The notes under the pieces were generated by a model, which was not told where the DNA came from, made no database searches, and saw only the letters and a list, made by a program, of their open reading frames with translations. The translations under genes were made by a program, and so were the position numbers. From positions 1 to 22,389 of the forward strand of contig PMKB01000215.1 of the NCBI GenBank assembly GCA_003157595.1: a stretch of 22,389 bases of DNA, written 5' to 3'. Numbering within the stretch: the first letter of the stretch is position 1; each line of letters opens with the position of its first letter. Origin of the DNA: Solirubrobacterales bacterium (GTDB lineage: Bacteria; Actinomycetota; Thermoleophilia; Solirubrobacterales; Solirubrobacteraceae). Shown here piece by piece: positions 7,587-13,971 of the stretch.

Positions 7587-7961
7587 ATGAGCGACGCGCG
7601 CGCCAGGCTCCTGCGCTGGGAGGACGTCCCCAGGGAGACGCTGACCCCGCTGCTCGCGCGGCGGGTCATCACCGGCGAGCGGATGATGCTGGCGCAGCTG
7701 TACCTCGAGGAGGGCGCGGCGGTGCCGAAGCACTCGCACGAGAACGAGCAGCTGACCTACGTGCTCGAGGGCCGGCTGCGGTTCTGGCTGGGCGATGACG
7801 CCTCCGAGATCGTCGAGGTCAGCGCCGGCGAGGTCCTGCAGATTCCCTCGTGGGTGCCGCACAGCGTGCTGGCGCTCGAGCGCACGCTCGACGTCGACGT
7901 CTTCTGCCCGCCCCGCCAGGACTGGCTCGACGGCAGCGACTCCTACCTGCGCGAGGAGTGA
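7587..7961 (+). CDS. Cupin-domain protein
   Basis: This 124-residue single-domain cupin has the first metal-binding motif in PKHSHENEQLTYVLEGRLRF (two His and a Glu) and the second in VLQIPSWVPHSVLALERT (one His), so a complete 3-His/1-Glu site is present. Small cupins of this kind include dioxygenase-like and sugar- or metal-sensing proteins; no substrate can be assigned. ATG at 7,587 overlaps the stop of an 11-codon mini-ORF (7,555-7,590) whose first residues (MSDTRA) mimic those of the cupin itself (MSDARA). The gene is convergent with the CDF transporter across a 59-bp gap. Confidence 0.88.
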   Translation: MSDARARLLRWEDVPRETLTPLLARRVITGERMMLAQLYLEEGAAVPKHSHENEQLTYVLEGRLRFWLGDDASEIVEVSAGEVLQIPSWVPHSVLALERTLDVDVFCPPRQDWLDGSDSYLREE

Positions 7962-8020
7962 GGGAACCGGCCCGAGAGCGCAGCTTGCGACTGTGCGAGC
8001 GGGGACTGGCGGGACTGGTT

Positions 8021-9022
8021 CTACGGGCGGGCCGCGGGCGGTAGGGTCGGGCGCCGCGCGGGCTCGTGTGGTCCTAGAAGCTCGGTCCCGGGCTCGACGC
8101 GGTCGCGCGGCTCGACGTGCACGAGGATGTCCGCGCCGGCGAGGCGGTCGCGGATCGCGGCGGTCAACTCGTGCGCCGTCTCGTGGGCTGCCTCGAGCGT
8201 CGTTCCGGCGGCGAACTGCAAGTGCAGGTCGACGTAGCGGCGGGTACCGGCCCGGCGGGCGCGGAGCTTGTGAAAGGCGACGACGCCACGCTCGGCGCCA
8301 AGCTCGCGGATCGTCGAGCGGATCCATTCCAGCTCCTCCTCCGGCAACGCCACATCGACCAGTGAGCGCGACGAGGTGAGCAGGATCCGCACGCCGGCGA
8401 CGGCGACCCCGGCGGCGACCACAAGTGCGACGGCGGGATCGATCCATTCGGCATGGGTCACGGCGACCAGCACAAGCCCGACGAGAACGGCCAGCGACGA
8501 GGCAACATCTGCGCTCAGGTGGAGCGCGTCGGCCGCCAGCGCGACCGACCCGGTCTGGGTTGCGCGCCGGCTGATGACCCGCGAGACGAACAGGTTGACG
8601 ACGGCCGAGACGACGATCACGGCGATGCCGACGCCGATCGTGTGGACGTGCCCCCCCTTGACCAGGCGCACGAGCGCCTCGTAGGTGATGATCGCCGCGC
8701 CGAAGAGAATCAGCGTCCCCTCGATCGCGCCAGCCATGTTCTCGAGCTTCTGATGCCCGTAGGGGTGGCCGGCGTCGGCCGGCTCGTCGGACTTGCGCAC
8801 TGAGACGAACGCGACAATCGACGCGATCAGGTCCATTCCCGAGTGCGCCGCCTCGGTCAGCACGGCAACCGACCCGGTGGCGATGCCGGCAATCACCTTC
8901 AGACTGATCAGCGTCGCGTTGGAGGCGACCGAGAGCGCCGCCGCCCGCTGCTTCGGCGCACTGGACTGCTCGGAGCTCGCGGCCGCCGGTTGGCTGGGCG
9001 CGCCGGGGTGTTCGGCGCTCAT
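8021..9022 (-). CDS. Cation diffusion facilitator (CDF) family metal transporter
   Basis: This 333-residue inner-membrane protein exports divalent metals (typically Zn, Fe, Mn or Co) in exchange for protons. After a polar Ala/Ser/Pro-rich start of about 28 residues come six membrane helices. Helix 2 carries EAAHSGMDLIAS and helix 5 carries ADALHLSADV, the two HxxxD metal-site motifs. The loop HPYGHQKLENM is the usual CDF signature. The C-terminal cytoplasmic domain (about 220-310) has several His residues (FHKLRARRAG, VDLHLQF, ETAHELTAAI) typical of the dimeric metal-sensing fold. It lies 37 bp downstream of rdgB on the same strand and is probably the last gene of the murI-rph-rdgB operon. 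Confidence 0.94.
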   Translation of the reverse strand: MSAEHPGAPSQPAAASSEQSSAPKQRAAALSVASNATLISLKVIAGIATGSVAVLTEAAHSGMDLIASIVAFVSVRKSDEPADAGHPYGHQKLENMAGAIEGTLILFGAAIITYEALVRLVKGGHVHTIGVGIAVIVVSAVVNLFVSRVISRRATQTGSVALAADALHLSADVASSLAVLVGLVLVAVTHAEWIDPAVALVVAAGVAVAGVRILLTSSRSLVDVALPEEELEWIRSTIRELGAERGVVAFHKLRARRAGTRRYVDLHLQFAAGTTLEAAHETAHELTAAIRDRLAGADILVHVEPRDRVEPGTELLGPHEPARRPTLPPAARP

Positions 9023-9059
9023 CGCGGCACAGTGTCCGCGTGCGTCGGCGCGCCGACCG

Positions 9060-9629
9060 TCATGGCCGCCCGGCTGCCAGCCACGCCGCGAGCGCCCGGA
9101 TCGCCGCTCCGCGGTGGCTGATCGCGTCCTTCTGGGCCGGCTCGAGCTCGGCCATCGTGCGCCCGTCTGCCGCGTCGGGCACGAACACCGGGTCGTAGCC
9201 GAAGCCGCCGCTGCCGCGCGGCGCCGCGGCCATGCGCCCTTCGCAGCGCCCCTCGAAAAGACGCTCCTCGCCGGTCTGCGGGTCGACGTAGGCGAGCGCG
9301 CAAACGTAGCTCAGCCGGCTGCCCGCCGGCACACGGCTGATCAGCAGCTCGAGGTTCTCCTGATCGCTCGCGCGCTCGCCGGCGAAGCGAGCCGAAAGCA
9401 CCCCGGGCGCCCCGTCGAGCGCCGCCGCAGCGATCCCCGAGTCGTCCGCGATCGCCACCAGGCCGGTCGCCGCCGCTGCGGTGCGCGCCTTGTCAAGCGC
9501 GTTCGCGGCGAAGGTCTCGCCCGTCTCGGGCCCCAGCTCGACGGCCTCCGGCAGCGCGGTCAACCGCTGCTCCCCGACCACGCGGCGGAACTCGAGCAGC
9601 TTGTGGGGATTTCGCGTAGCCAGGATCAT
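9060..9629 (-). CDS. rdgB: RdgB/HAM1 family non-canonical purine NTP pyrophosphatase
   Basis: The enzyme hydrolyses XTP, dITP and ITP to monophosphates, keeping deaminated purines out of DNA and RNA. At 189 residues it has the family's standard length. Motifs are MILATRNPHKLLEF at the N-terminus, ETGETFAANALDKA, IADDSGIAAAALDGAPG with the metal-binding Asp residues, SARFAGE, FGYDPVFVP, and the C-terminal AISHRGAAIRAL. A strong Shine-Dalgarno (GGAGGT on the minus strand, 9,635-9,640) lies 5 nt before ATG at 9,629, which fixes the start. It follows rph by 21 bp; murI-rph-rdgB is a widely conserved gene order. Confidence 0.96.
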   Translation of the reverse strand: MILATRNPHKLLEFRRVVGEQRLTALPEAVELGPETGETFAANALDKARTAAAATGLVAIADDSGIAAAALDGAPGVLSARFAGERASDQENLELLISRVPAGSRLSYVCALAYVDPQTGEERLFEGRCEGRMAAAPRGSGGFGYDPVFVPDAADGRTMAELEPAQKDAISHRGAAIRALAAWLAAGRP

Positions 9630-9634
9630 CGTGC

Positions 9635-9640
9635 ACCTCC
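9635..9640 (-). promoter_or_regulatory. Strong ribosome binding site for rdgB
   Basis: GGAGGT, read on the minus strand, lies five bases before ATG at 9,629. It is the clearest Shine-Dalgarno in the window and contrasts with the many apparently leaderless operon-first genes: internal operon genes here use either an SD or stop/start overlap. Confidence 0.8.
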
Positions 9641-9650
9641 AAGTCGCGCA

Positions 9651-10370
9651 CTAGAGCTCGATCGCGGCCGCCTGGACCGCGTGAAGCTCGGCGATCCCCC
9701 GCGCAGCGAGCGCCAGCAGATCGTCGAGGTGTGCGCGCGAGAGCGGCGTGCGCTCGGCCGTGGCCTGCACCTCGACCAGGCCTCCGTCGGCCGTCATCAC
9801 CACGTTTGCATCGACCTCGGCGACCGAGTCCTCGCTGTAATCGAGGTCGAGCAGCGCGACGCCGTCGACGATCCCGCACGAGATCGCCGCGACGGCGCCG
9901 GACACCGGCGAGCGCTCGATCAGCTGCTCGGCGAGCAGCCGGTTCATCGCCCGCGCGAACGCGACGTAGGCCCCGGTGATCGCGGCGCAGCGTGTGCCAC
10001 CGTCGGCCACCAGCACGTCACAGTCCAGATACACCGTGCGCTCGCCGAGCGCTTCGAAGTCGACGACGCCGCGCAACGCGCGGCCGATCAGTCGCTGGAT
10101 CTCGACCGTGCGCCCGTCGGGATGAAGCCGCGTGGTGTCGCGCGGCTTGCGGGCTCCGGTCGACGCGGGCAGCATGCCGTACTCGGCCGTGACCCAGCCG
10201 CGCCCCTTGCCCGACATCCAGCGCGGCACCCCCGGCTCCACGCTCGCCGTGCAGATCACCTGTGTGCGCCCGACGGAGATCAGCGCGGAGCCACTCGCCG
10301 GCGGCACGAAGTCGCCCACGCAGGAGACCGGGCGCGCCTGATCGGGAGCGCGGTCGTAGGAGCGCGTCAC
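9651..10370 (-). CDS. rph: Ribonuclease PH
   Basis: This phosphorolytic 3'-5' exoribonuclease trims tRNA precursors. It has 239 residues, normal for the family. Visible features are the N-terminal SCVGDFVPPASGSALISVGRTQVICTAS fold, GWVTAEYGMLPASTGAR, the substrate-binding RTVEIQRLIGRALRGVVD, the catalytic-site DCDVLVADGGTRCAAITGAYVA, and VDANVVMTADGGLVEVQATAE. GTG at 10,370 overlaps the murI stop (GTGA) and gives the family's expected N-terminus (TRSYDRAPDQARPV). The longer open frame beyond this point is murI in another register. It sits between murI and rdgB in one operon. Confidence 0.96.
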   Translation of the reverse strand: MTRSYDRAPDQARPVSCVGDFVPPASGSALISVGRTQVICTASVEPGVPRWMSGKGRGWVTAEYGMLPASTGARKPRDTTRLHPDGRTVEIQRLIGRALRGVVDFEALGERTVYLDCDVLVADGGTRCAAITGAYVAFARAMNRLLAEQLIERSPVSGAVAAISCGIVDGVALLDLDYSEDSVAEVDANVVMTADGGLVEVQATAERTPLSRAHLDDLLALAARGIAELHAVQAAAIEL

Positions 10371-11227
10371 GCCGCCTCCTGGAGCGGCAGCTGGATGTGC
10401 TCGACCTGCTCGATCGGCATCTGCAAAAAGCGCGAGCCGAGCGTCCGGAACGTTTCCACATCGCCTGTGCACAGAAAGCGGTAGTCGCCCTCCTGCAGGC
10501 GCGCGGCCCCAAGCCCCGAGTCCTCCAGCGACCGCGCGACCGAGAGCGCGAGCGCACGGCCCGAGGTGATCAGCTTCACGCCCGGCCCGAGCATGCGCTG
10601 GAGCATCGGGGCGATCAGCGGATAGTGGGTGCAACCGAGGATCACGGTGTCGACGCCGGCGTCGCGCAGCGGCGCGCAGTAGCCGCGCACCGTCTCGACC
10701 ACGCGATGGTCGAACGGGAAGCCCTGCTGGATGATCGGCGCGAGGTCCGGGCAGGCAACGCTGATGAGCTCGGCGTCGGGCGCCTGCGCCGCGAGCGCTC
10801 GCGCATAGGCCCCGCTGCGGACGGTGGCGGTGGTCGCCAGCAGCCCGATCCTGCGGTTCTCGCTCGCGCTCGCGGCCTGTCGCGACTCGGGCTCGATCAC
10901 GCCGGCGACGTCAACGCCGAGGGTCGTCGAAAGCATCCGCTCGCGCAGTGCTCCGAGCGCCGCCGCGCTGGCGGCGTTGCAGGCGACGACGAGCAGCTTC
11001 GCGCGGCGCGCCAGCAGCAGCTCGCCGATTTCGAGCGCGAACTGCTCCAGCTCTCCCGCGCTGCGCTCGCCGTAGGGAAAGCGCGCGGTGTCGCCGAGGT
11101 ACAGGAAGTCCTCGTGCGGGAGCTCGACCAGCAGCTCCTGCAGCACCGTGAGCCCGCCGACGCCCGAGTCGAACACGGCGATCGGACGCTCGTTGGGCGC
11201 AGGCGGCGGCGTGGACACCGCAGCCAT
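10367..11227 (-). CDS. murI: Glutamate racemase
   Basis: The enzyme converts L-glutamate to D-glutamate for peptidoglycan. It has 286 residues with an extra proline-rich N-terminus before the first conserved motif. Conserved segments are IAVFDSGVGGLTVL (catalytic-site Asp20-Ser21), DFLYLGDTARFPYGERS, VVACNAASAAALGALRE with the first catalytic Cys83, and DTVILGCTHYPLIAPML with the second catalytic Cys. The first cysteine motif reads Cys-Asn-Ala where most homologues have Cys-Asn-Thr. ATG at 11,227 is assigned; GTG nine bases further in would remove three residues. It is the first gene of the murI-rph-rdgB-CDF run and is divergent from a glycosyltransferase. No strong -10 was found for it. Confidence 0.95.
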   Translation of the reverse strand: MAAVSTPPPAPNERPIAVFDSGVGGLTVLQELLVELPHEDFLYLGDTARFPYGERSAGELEQFALEIGELLLARRAKLLVVACNAASAAALGALRERMLSTTLGVDVAGVIEPESRQAASASENRRIGLLATTATVRSGAYARALAAQAPDAELISVACPDLAPIIQQGFPFDHRVVETVRGYCAPLRDAGVDTVILGCTHYPLIAPMLQRMLGPGVKLITSGRALALSVARSLEDSGLGAARLQEGDYRFLCTGDVETFRTLGSRFLQMPIEQVEHIQLPLQEAA

Positions 11228-11247
11228 GATCCCAGATGGTCTCCCGC

Positions 11248-11253
11248 TATCGT
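11248..11253 (+). promoter_or_regulatory. Candidate -10 (TATCGT) of a leaderless glycosyltransferase gene
   Basis: TATCGT is followed by 6 nt and GTG at 11,260, the start that best fits the protein. An ATG at 11,236 in the same frame would lie upstream of this -10 and add eight residues without family support. The 32-bp murI/glycosyltransferase gap must hold both promoters. Confidence 0.5.
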
Positions 11254-11259
11254 GCGTCC

Positions 11260-12192
11260 GTGCGTGCGCTGGTGGTGTCGAACATGGCGGCCTCGCGCGA
11301 AAACCCGGCGCGGGGTGTGTTCGTCCGCGACCAGGTCGCCGCGCTGGGGCACATCGGCGACGTCGAGGTCGAGCTGTTCGAGTTCCTGCCGGGCGCGCTC
11401 TCCTACCCCCTCGCGGCCGCGGCGCTGCGGCGCCGCTTCGACGCCGCGCGGCTGGACATCGTCCACGCCCACTTCGGCCTGACCGCGTGGCCGGCGCTCG
11501 CGCTGCGCGGCCCGCGCCACGCGGTCACGCTGCACGGCACCGACGTGCGCCACCGGCGCTCGCGGCGGCTGACGATCGCCGCGCTCCGGCACATGGATCT
11601 CATCGCAACCGTCTCGCGGTCGCTGGCGCAGGAACTGGGCCCATTCACTCCGGAGCCGCTGGTCCTGCCCTGTGGCGTCGCACTCGAGCGCTTTCGCCCG
11701 ATTCCGCGTGAGGCTGCGCGGATGGCGCTCGGCCTGGACCGCGACACACCGTGCCTGCTGTTCCCGTTTGACCCCCAGCGGGCGTCCAAGCGCTTCGACC
11801 GCGCCCACGAGCTGGCCGCCGGGGTGCGCCTGATGACGCTCGGATCGACCGCGCCCGACCACGTGACGCTCGCGATCAACGCCGCCAACGCCGTGCTCGT
11901 CCCCTCCGATGCCGAGGGCTTCGGCCTCGCAGTGCTGGAAGCGCTCGCCTGCGACGTACCGGTGCTCGCGACGCCGGTCGGCGTGCACGCCGAGGCGCTC
12001 GCCGGTATCGCAGGCACCCTCTGCGCCCCCTACGACCGCGACCTTTGGGCAGCGGCGCTCGCCCCGGTGCTGGCGGATCCAGACCCGCGTGTGGCCGGGC
12101 GCGCGCGGGCCGCAGAGTTCTCCTCGGAGCGGATGGCGGCGCGTGTCGCGGCCGCCTGGCGCTCGCTCCTCGCGACCGCCCCGGAGACCTAG
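11260..12192 (+). CDS. Family 4 (GT-B) glycosyltransferase
   Basis: This 310-residue protein has the GT-B layout. The N-terminal acceptor domain starts VRALVVSNMAASRENPARGVFVRDQVAALG and contains DIVHAHFGLTAW and the donor/acceptor cleft strand VTLHGTDVRH. A linker LIATVSRSLAQEL precedes PLVLPCGVALERFRP. The C-terminal donor domain ends with the GT4 signature VLVPSDAEGFGLAVLEALACDVPVLAT, with the EX7E glutamates and a nucleotide-sugar contact. It is somewhat short for GT4; the segment between the Gly-Val and SDAEGFG parts is compact. Sugar and acceptor are unknown, but murI next door hints at envelope work. Start GTG is chosen for its fit to the -10 and to the family N-terminus. Confidence 0.9.
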   Translation: MRALVVSNMAASRENPARGVFVRDQVAALGHIGDVEVELFEFLPGALSYPLAAAALRRRFDAARLDIVHAHFGLTAWPALALRGPRHAVTLHGTDVRHRRSRRLTIAALRHMDLIATVSRSLAQELGPFTPEPLVLPCGVALERFRPIPREAARMALGLDRDTPCLLFPFDPQRASKRFDRAHELAAGVRLMTLGSTAPDHVTLAINAANAVLVPSDAEGFGLAVLEALACDVPVLATPVGVHAEALAGIAGTLCAPYDRDLWAAALAPVLADPDPRVAGRARAAEFSSERMAARVAAAWRSLLATAPET

Positions 12193-12219
12193 GAGCCAGC
12201 GACCCTTCCCGGAACGTTG

Positions 12220-12249
12220 GTGGACCGTTTCGCGAAGGTCCACTAGCAT
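12220..12249 (+). promoter_or_regulatory. Promoter of the zinc-ribbon pair with an inverted repeat in its spacer
   Basis: TGGACC (12,221-12,226, 4 of 6 to TTGACA), a 17-bp spacer and TAGCAT (12,244-12,249) precede GTG at 12,257 by 7 nt, predicting a leaderless start. A perfect inverted repeat, GTGGACC (12,220-12,226) with GGTCCAC (12,237-12,243), covers the -35 and the spacer and encloses a second palindrome TTCGCGAA (12,229-12,236). It could be a repressor operator or a hairpin ending the upstream glycosyltransferase transcript. Confidence 0.55.
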
Positions 12250-12256
12250 CGGCGAC

Positions 12257-12778
12257 GTGGCGGAGATCGGATCGGCGCAGGCCGACGCTGTTGAGGGTTC
12301 CGAAACGGCGGCCGTAGCACTCGGAGCGGCGGGCTTCCTACAGCGCGCGGTGATCCGCCGGCGCGTGCGCTTCCTGCGCCGCCGGCGCGAGTTGGCGCTA
12401 CACGACCTCGGTGGCTTCGCCTTCGAATCCCATCGCCTCGGGGAGCCCCGCGACGATCTGCTCGCCGAGAAGCTCGCCGCGATCAGCACCCTCGACGACG
12501 AGCTCGCGACGCTTCAGCGGGCGCTCGACCTGCACGAGGAGCTCGCGGTGCTGCACGAGCCTGGCATCGCCAGCTGCCCTCAGTGCTCGACGATCCACGA
12601 CAGCGCCGCGAACTACTGTCCGTCCTGCGGCCGCCCGACCACCGACGCGCCGCCCACCACCGACGCGCCACCCGCCGCCGGCGCGCCACCCACCACCGAC
12701 GCGCCGCCCACCGCCGGCGAACCCGCCGGCGCGCCACCCACCACCGGCGCACCACCCGCCACCGGCGAGTTGGAGTGA
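12257..12778 (+). CDS. Zinc-ribbon protein with basic helical N-terminus and Pro/Thr repeat tail
   Basis: This 173-residue protein has three parts. Residues about 1-105 are helical and basic (VIRRRVRFLRRRRELALHD, then LGGFAFESHRLGEPRDDLLAEK and LDDELATLQRALDLHEEL), a pattern I recognise from an uncharacterised family of zinc-ribbon proteins in Solirubrobacterales-like actinobacteria. Next is a CPQC...CPSC zinc ribbon (SCPQCSTIHDSAANYCPSCGRP). Last is a low-complexity tail of PPTTDA-like hexapeptides. Function is unknown. Start GTG 12,257 lies 7 nt after a TAGCAT -10; the longer frame inside the glycosyltransferase is a shadow. Its TGA overlaps the GTG of the next gene, also a zinc ribbon, so the two products may work together. 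Confidence 0.8.
   Translation: MAEIGSAQADAVEGSETAAVALGAAGFLQRAVIRRRVRFLRRRRELALHDLGGFAFESHRLGEPRDDLLAEKLAAISTLDDELATLQRALDLHEELAVLHEPGIASCPQCSTIHDSAANYCPSCGRPTTDAPPTTDAPPAAGAPPTTDAPPTAGEPAGAPPTTGAPPATGELE
12635..12769 (+). repeat. 18-bp coding repeat (PPTTDA-type hexapeptides)
   Basis: About seven degenerate 18-bp units encode PTTDA, PPTTDA, PPAAGA, PPTTDA, PPTAGE (with a PAGA insertion), PPTTGA and PPATGE. The DNA units are very similar (for example gcgccacccaccaccgac), so slipped-strand length variation is likely. The peptide is an acidic/neutral Pro-Thr linker, not a CRISPR or intergenic repeat. Confidence 0.85.
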
Positions 12779-12981
12779 GCGAAGCGCCGGTACGCCGGTG
12801 CGAGGTCTGCGGCAGCGAACTGGCCGATCGCCAGCGCTGGTGCCTTGCGTGCGGCAGCGGCCGGCTCACACAGGTCGCCGCGACGCCGCACTGGCGCTCG
12901 ACGGCCGCCGCCGCGGTGCTGATCGGGCTGCTCGCACTGGTCGGCATCGGCTACGCAGCGGCGACGCTGATCTCCTCCTGA
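12775..12981 (+). CDS. Small zinc-ribbon protein with C-terminal membrane anchor
   Basis: The 68-residue product has a zinc ribbon at the N-terminus (RRCEVCGSELADRQRWCLACG, two CxxC pairs) and one transmembrane helix near the C-terminus (AAAAVLIGLLALVGIGYAAATLI) with only two Ser after it, so it is tail-anchored with the ribbon in the cytoplasm. GTG at 12,775 overlaps the stop of the preceding zinc-ribbon gene (GTGA), which fixes the start and shows co-translation. Function unknown. The architecture suggests a membrane-tethered adaptor. Confidence 0.8.
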   Translation: MSEAPVRRCEVCGSELADRQRWCLACGSGRLTQVAATPHWRSTAAAAVLIGLLALVGIGYAAATLISS

Positions 12982-12984
12982 GCT

Positions 12985-13008
12985 ACCGCGCCGGCGCGCT
13001 CGAGCGGT
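12985..13008. terminator. Weak hairpin between convergent genes
   Basis: ACCGC (12,985-12,989) and GCGGT (13,004-13,008) form a 5-bp stem; the loop contains the self-complementary GCCGGC. It fills the 32-bp gap between the zinc-ribbon pair and the opposing deacetylase gene. Support is mainly positional. Confidence 0.25.
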
Positions 13009-13013
13009 GGGCG

Positions 13014-13952
13014 CTAGCGGTCGCCCGAGCTGAGCGCCTGCAGTGTCGCGCTGACCGAGCGGGCGAGCGCACCGAGCTCGTAGCCGCCTTCGAGCACGAC
13101 GCCGACCGGCACCTCGAGCTCCTCCCCGAGCCGCCGCATCGCGGTCGTCATCGTGGCGTATCCGGCCTCGCTCACGAGGCAGTCGGCGAGGGGATCCTCG
13201 GCGTGGGCGTCGTAGCCGGCCGAGATCAAGATCAGCTGGGGACGGTAATCGCGCGCGAGTGGGATTACGCGCGAGTGCACCAGCTCGCAGAAGACGTCGT
13301 CGCCGGAGAACGCCGCCACCGGCAGGTTCAGCGTGAACCCCTCGCCCGCGCCGGCGCCGCGGTCGCTCGCCGGGCCGCTGCCGGGGTACAGCGGCGACTC
13401 GTGGATCGAGATGTAGAGCACCTCCGGGGTCGAGTGGAAGAGATCGTTGGTGCCGTTGCCGTGGTGGACATCCCAGTCGAAGATCAACACGCGCTCGAGC
13501 GCGTGCGCGCTGAGCGCATGGATCGCTGCGACCGCAACGTTGTTGAACAGGCAGAAGCCGCCCGCACGCGCGCGCAGCGCGTGATGGCCGGGCGGACGGC
13601 CGGCTGAGAACGCCGCAATCGCCTCGCCCGACAGCAGCACGTCCACCACCGCGACGGCGCCGCCGACGGCCCGCATCGCCGCCTCCCAGGATCCCTGGCT
13701 GACCAGCGTGTCGTCGTCGATCTGCCCGCCGCCGGCCGCGCACAGCCGCTGCAGCGCCGCCACGTAGCCCGCGTCGTGGCAGCTCTCGAGCAGCTCGCGA
13801 TCCACCCGCGGGGCCTCGCGGCGCTCGAAGCCGAACCATCCCGTCAGCTCGAGATGGCGCTCGATTGCGAAGATCCGCTCGCGGCGCTCGGGGTGCGACC
13901 CGGTGTCGTGCTCGGCGGAGGCCGGATGGCTGAAGAAGACGCAGGCCGCCAT
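13014..13952 (-). CDS. Histone deacetylase family protein (class II-like; acetylpolyamine or acyl-lysine deacetylase)
   Basis: This 312-residue zinc hydrolase of the arginase/deacetylase fold removes acetyl groups from lysine or polyamines. All hallmark segments are present: HDTGSHPERRERI near the start, the catalytic His-His in AGRPPGHHALRARAGGFCLFNNVAVAA, the metal-binding DWDVHHGNGT, HESPLYPGSG, ISAGYDAHAEDPLA with another metal ligand, and the active-site turn LEGGYELGAL. Length and motif spacing fit bacterial class II homologues. The substrate cannot be told. ATG at 13,952 lies 6 nt after a minus-strand TACCGT, so it is probably leaderless. It is divergent from nadB, 19 bp away, and the two promoters overlap. 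Confidence 0.94.
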   Translation of the reverse strand: MAACVFFSHPASAEHDTGSHPERRERIFAIERHLELTGWFGFERREAPRVDRELLESCHDAGYVAALQRLCAAGGGQIDDDTLVSQGSWEAAMRAVGGAVAVVDVLLSGEAIAAFSAGRPPGHHALRARAGGFCLFNNVAVAAIHALSAHALERVLIFDWDVHHGNGTNDLFHSTPEVLYISIHESPLYPGSGPASDRGAGAGEGFTLNLPVAAFSGDDVFCELVHSRVIPLARDYRPQLILISAGYDAHAEDPLADCLVSEAGYATMTTAMRRLGEELEVPVGVVLEGGYELGALARSVSATLQALSSGDR

Positions 13953-13957
13953 CGCTG

Positions 13958-13964
13958 TACGGTA
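13958..13964. promoter_or_regulatory. Overlapping divergent -10 elements (deacetylase / nadB)
   Basis: The near-palindrome GTACGGTAC (13,957-13,965) provides TACGGT on the plus strand (13,958-13,963), 8 nt before the nadB ATG at 13,972. It also provides TACCGT on the minus strand (13,959-13,964), 6 nt before the deacetylase ATG at 13,952. Both genes would be leaderless, and the two -10s share five bases, so initiation should be mutually exclusive. The whole intergenic space is only 19 bp, so each -35 must lie inside the opposite gene. Confidence 0.55.
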
Positions 13965-13971
13965 CCCCCGA

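Noticed and set aside
7962..8020. Terminator search between the cupin and CDF genes
   Set aside because: Only short imperfect complementary stretches and a partial direct repeat (ggactgg) are present; no stem worth reporting.
8793..10484. 563-residue plus-strand frame
   Set aside because: Antisense shadow of the CDF transporter start, rdgB and rph, all of which have complete family motifs.
10897..12489. 530-residue minus-strand frame
   Set aside because: Shadow of the glycosyltransferase and part of murI in the wrong frame.
12635..12769. Regular repeat considered as a CRISPR or minisatellite
   Set aside because: The 18-bp units have no spacers and keep the reading frame of the zinc-ribbon gene, so it is a coding Pro/Thr repeat.
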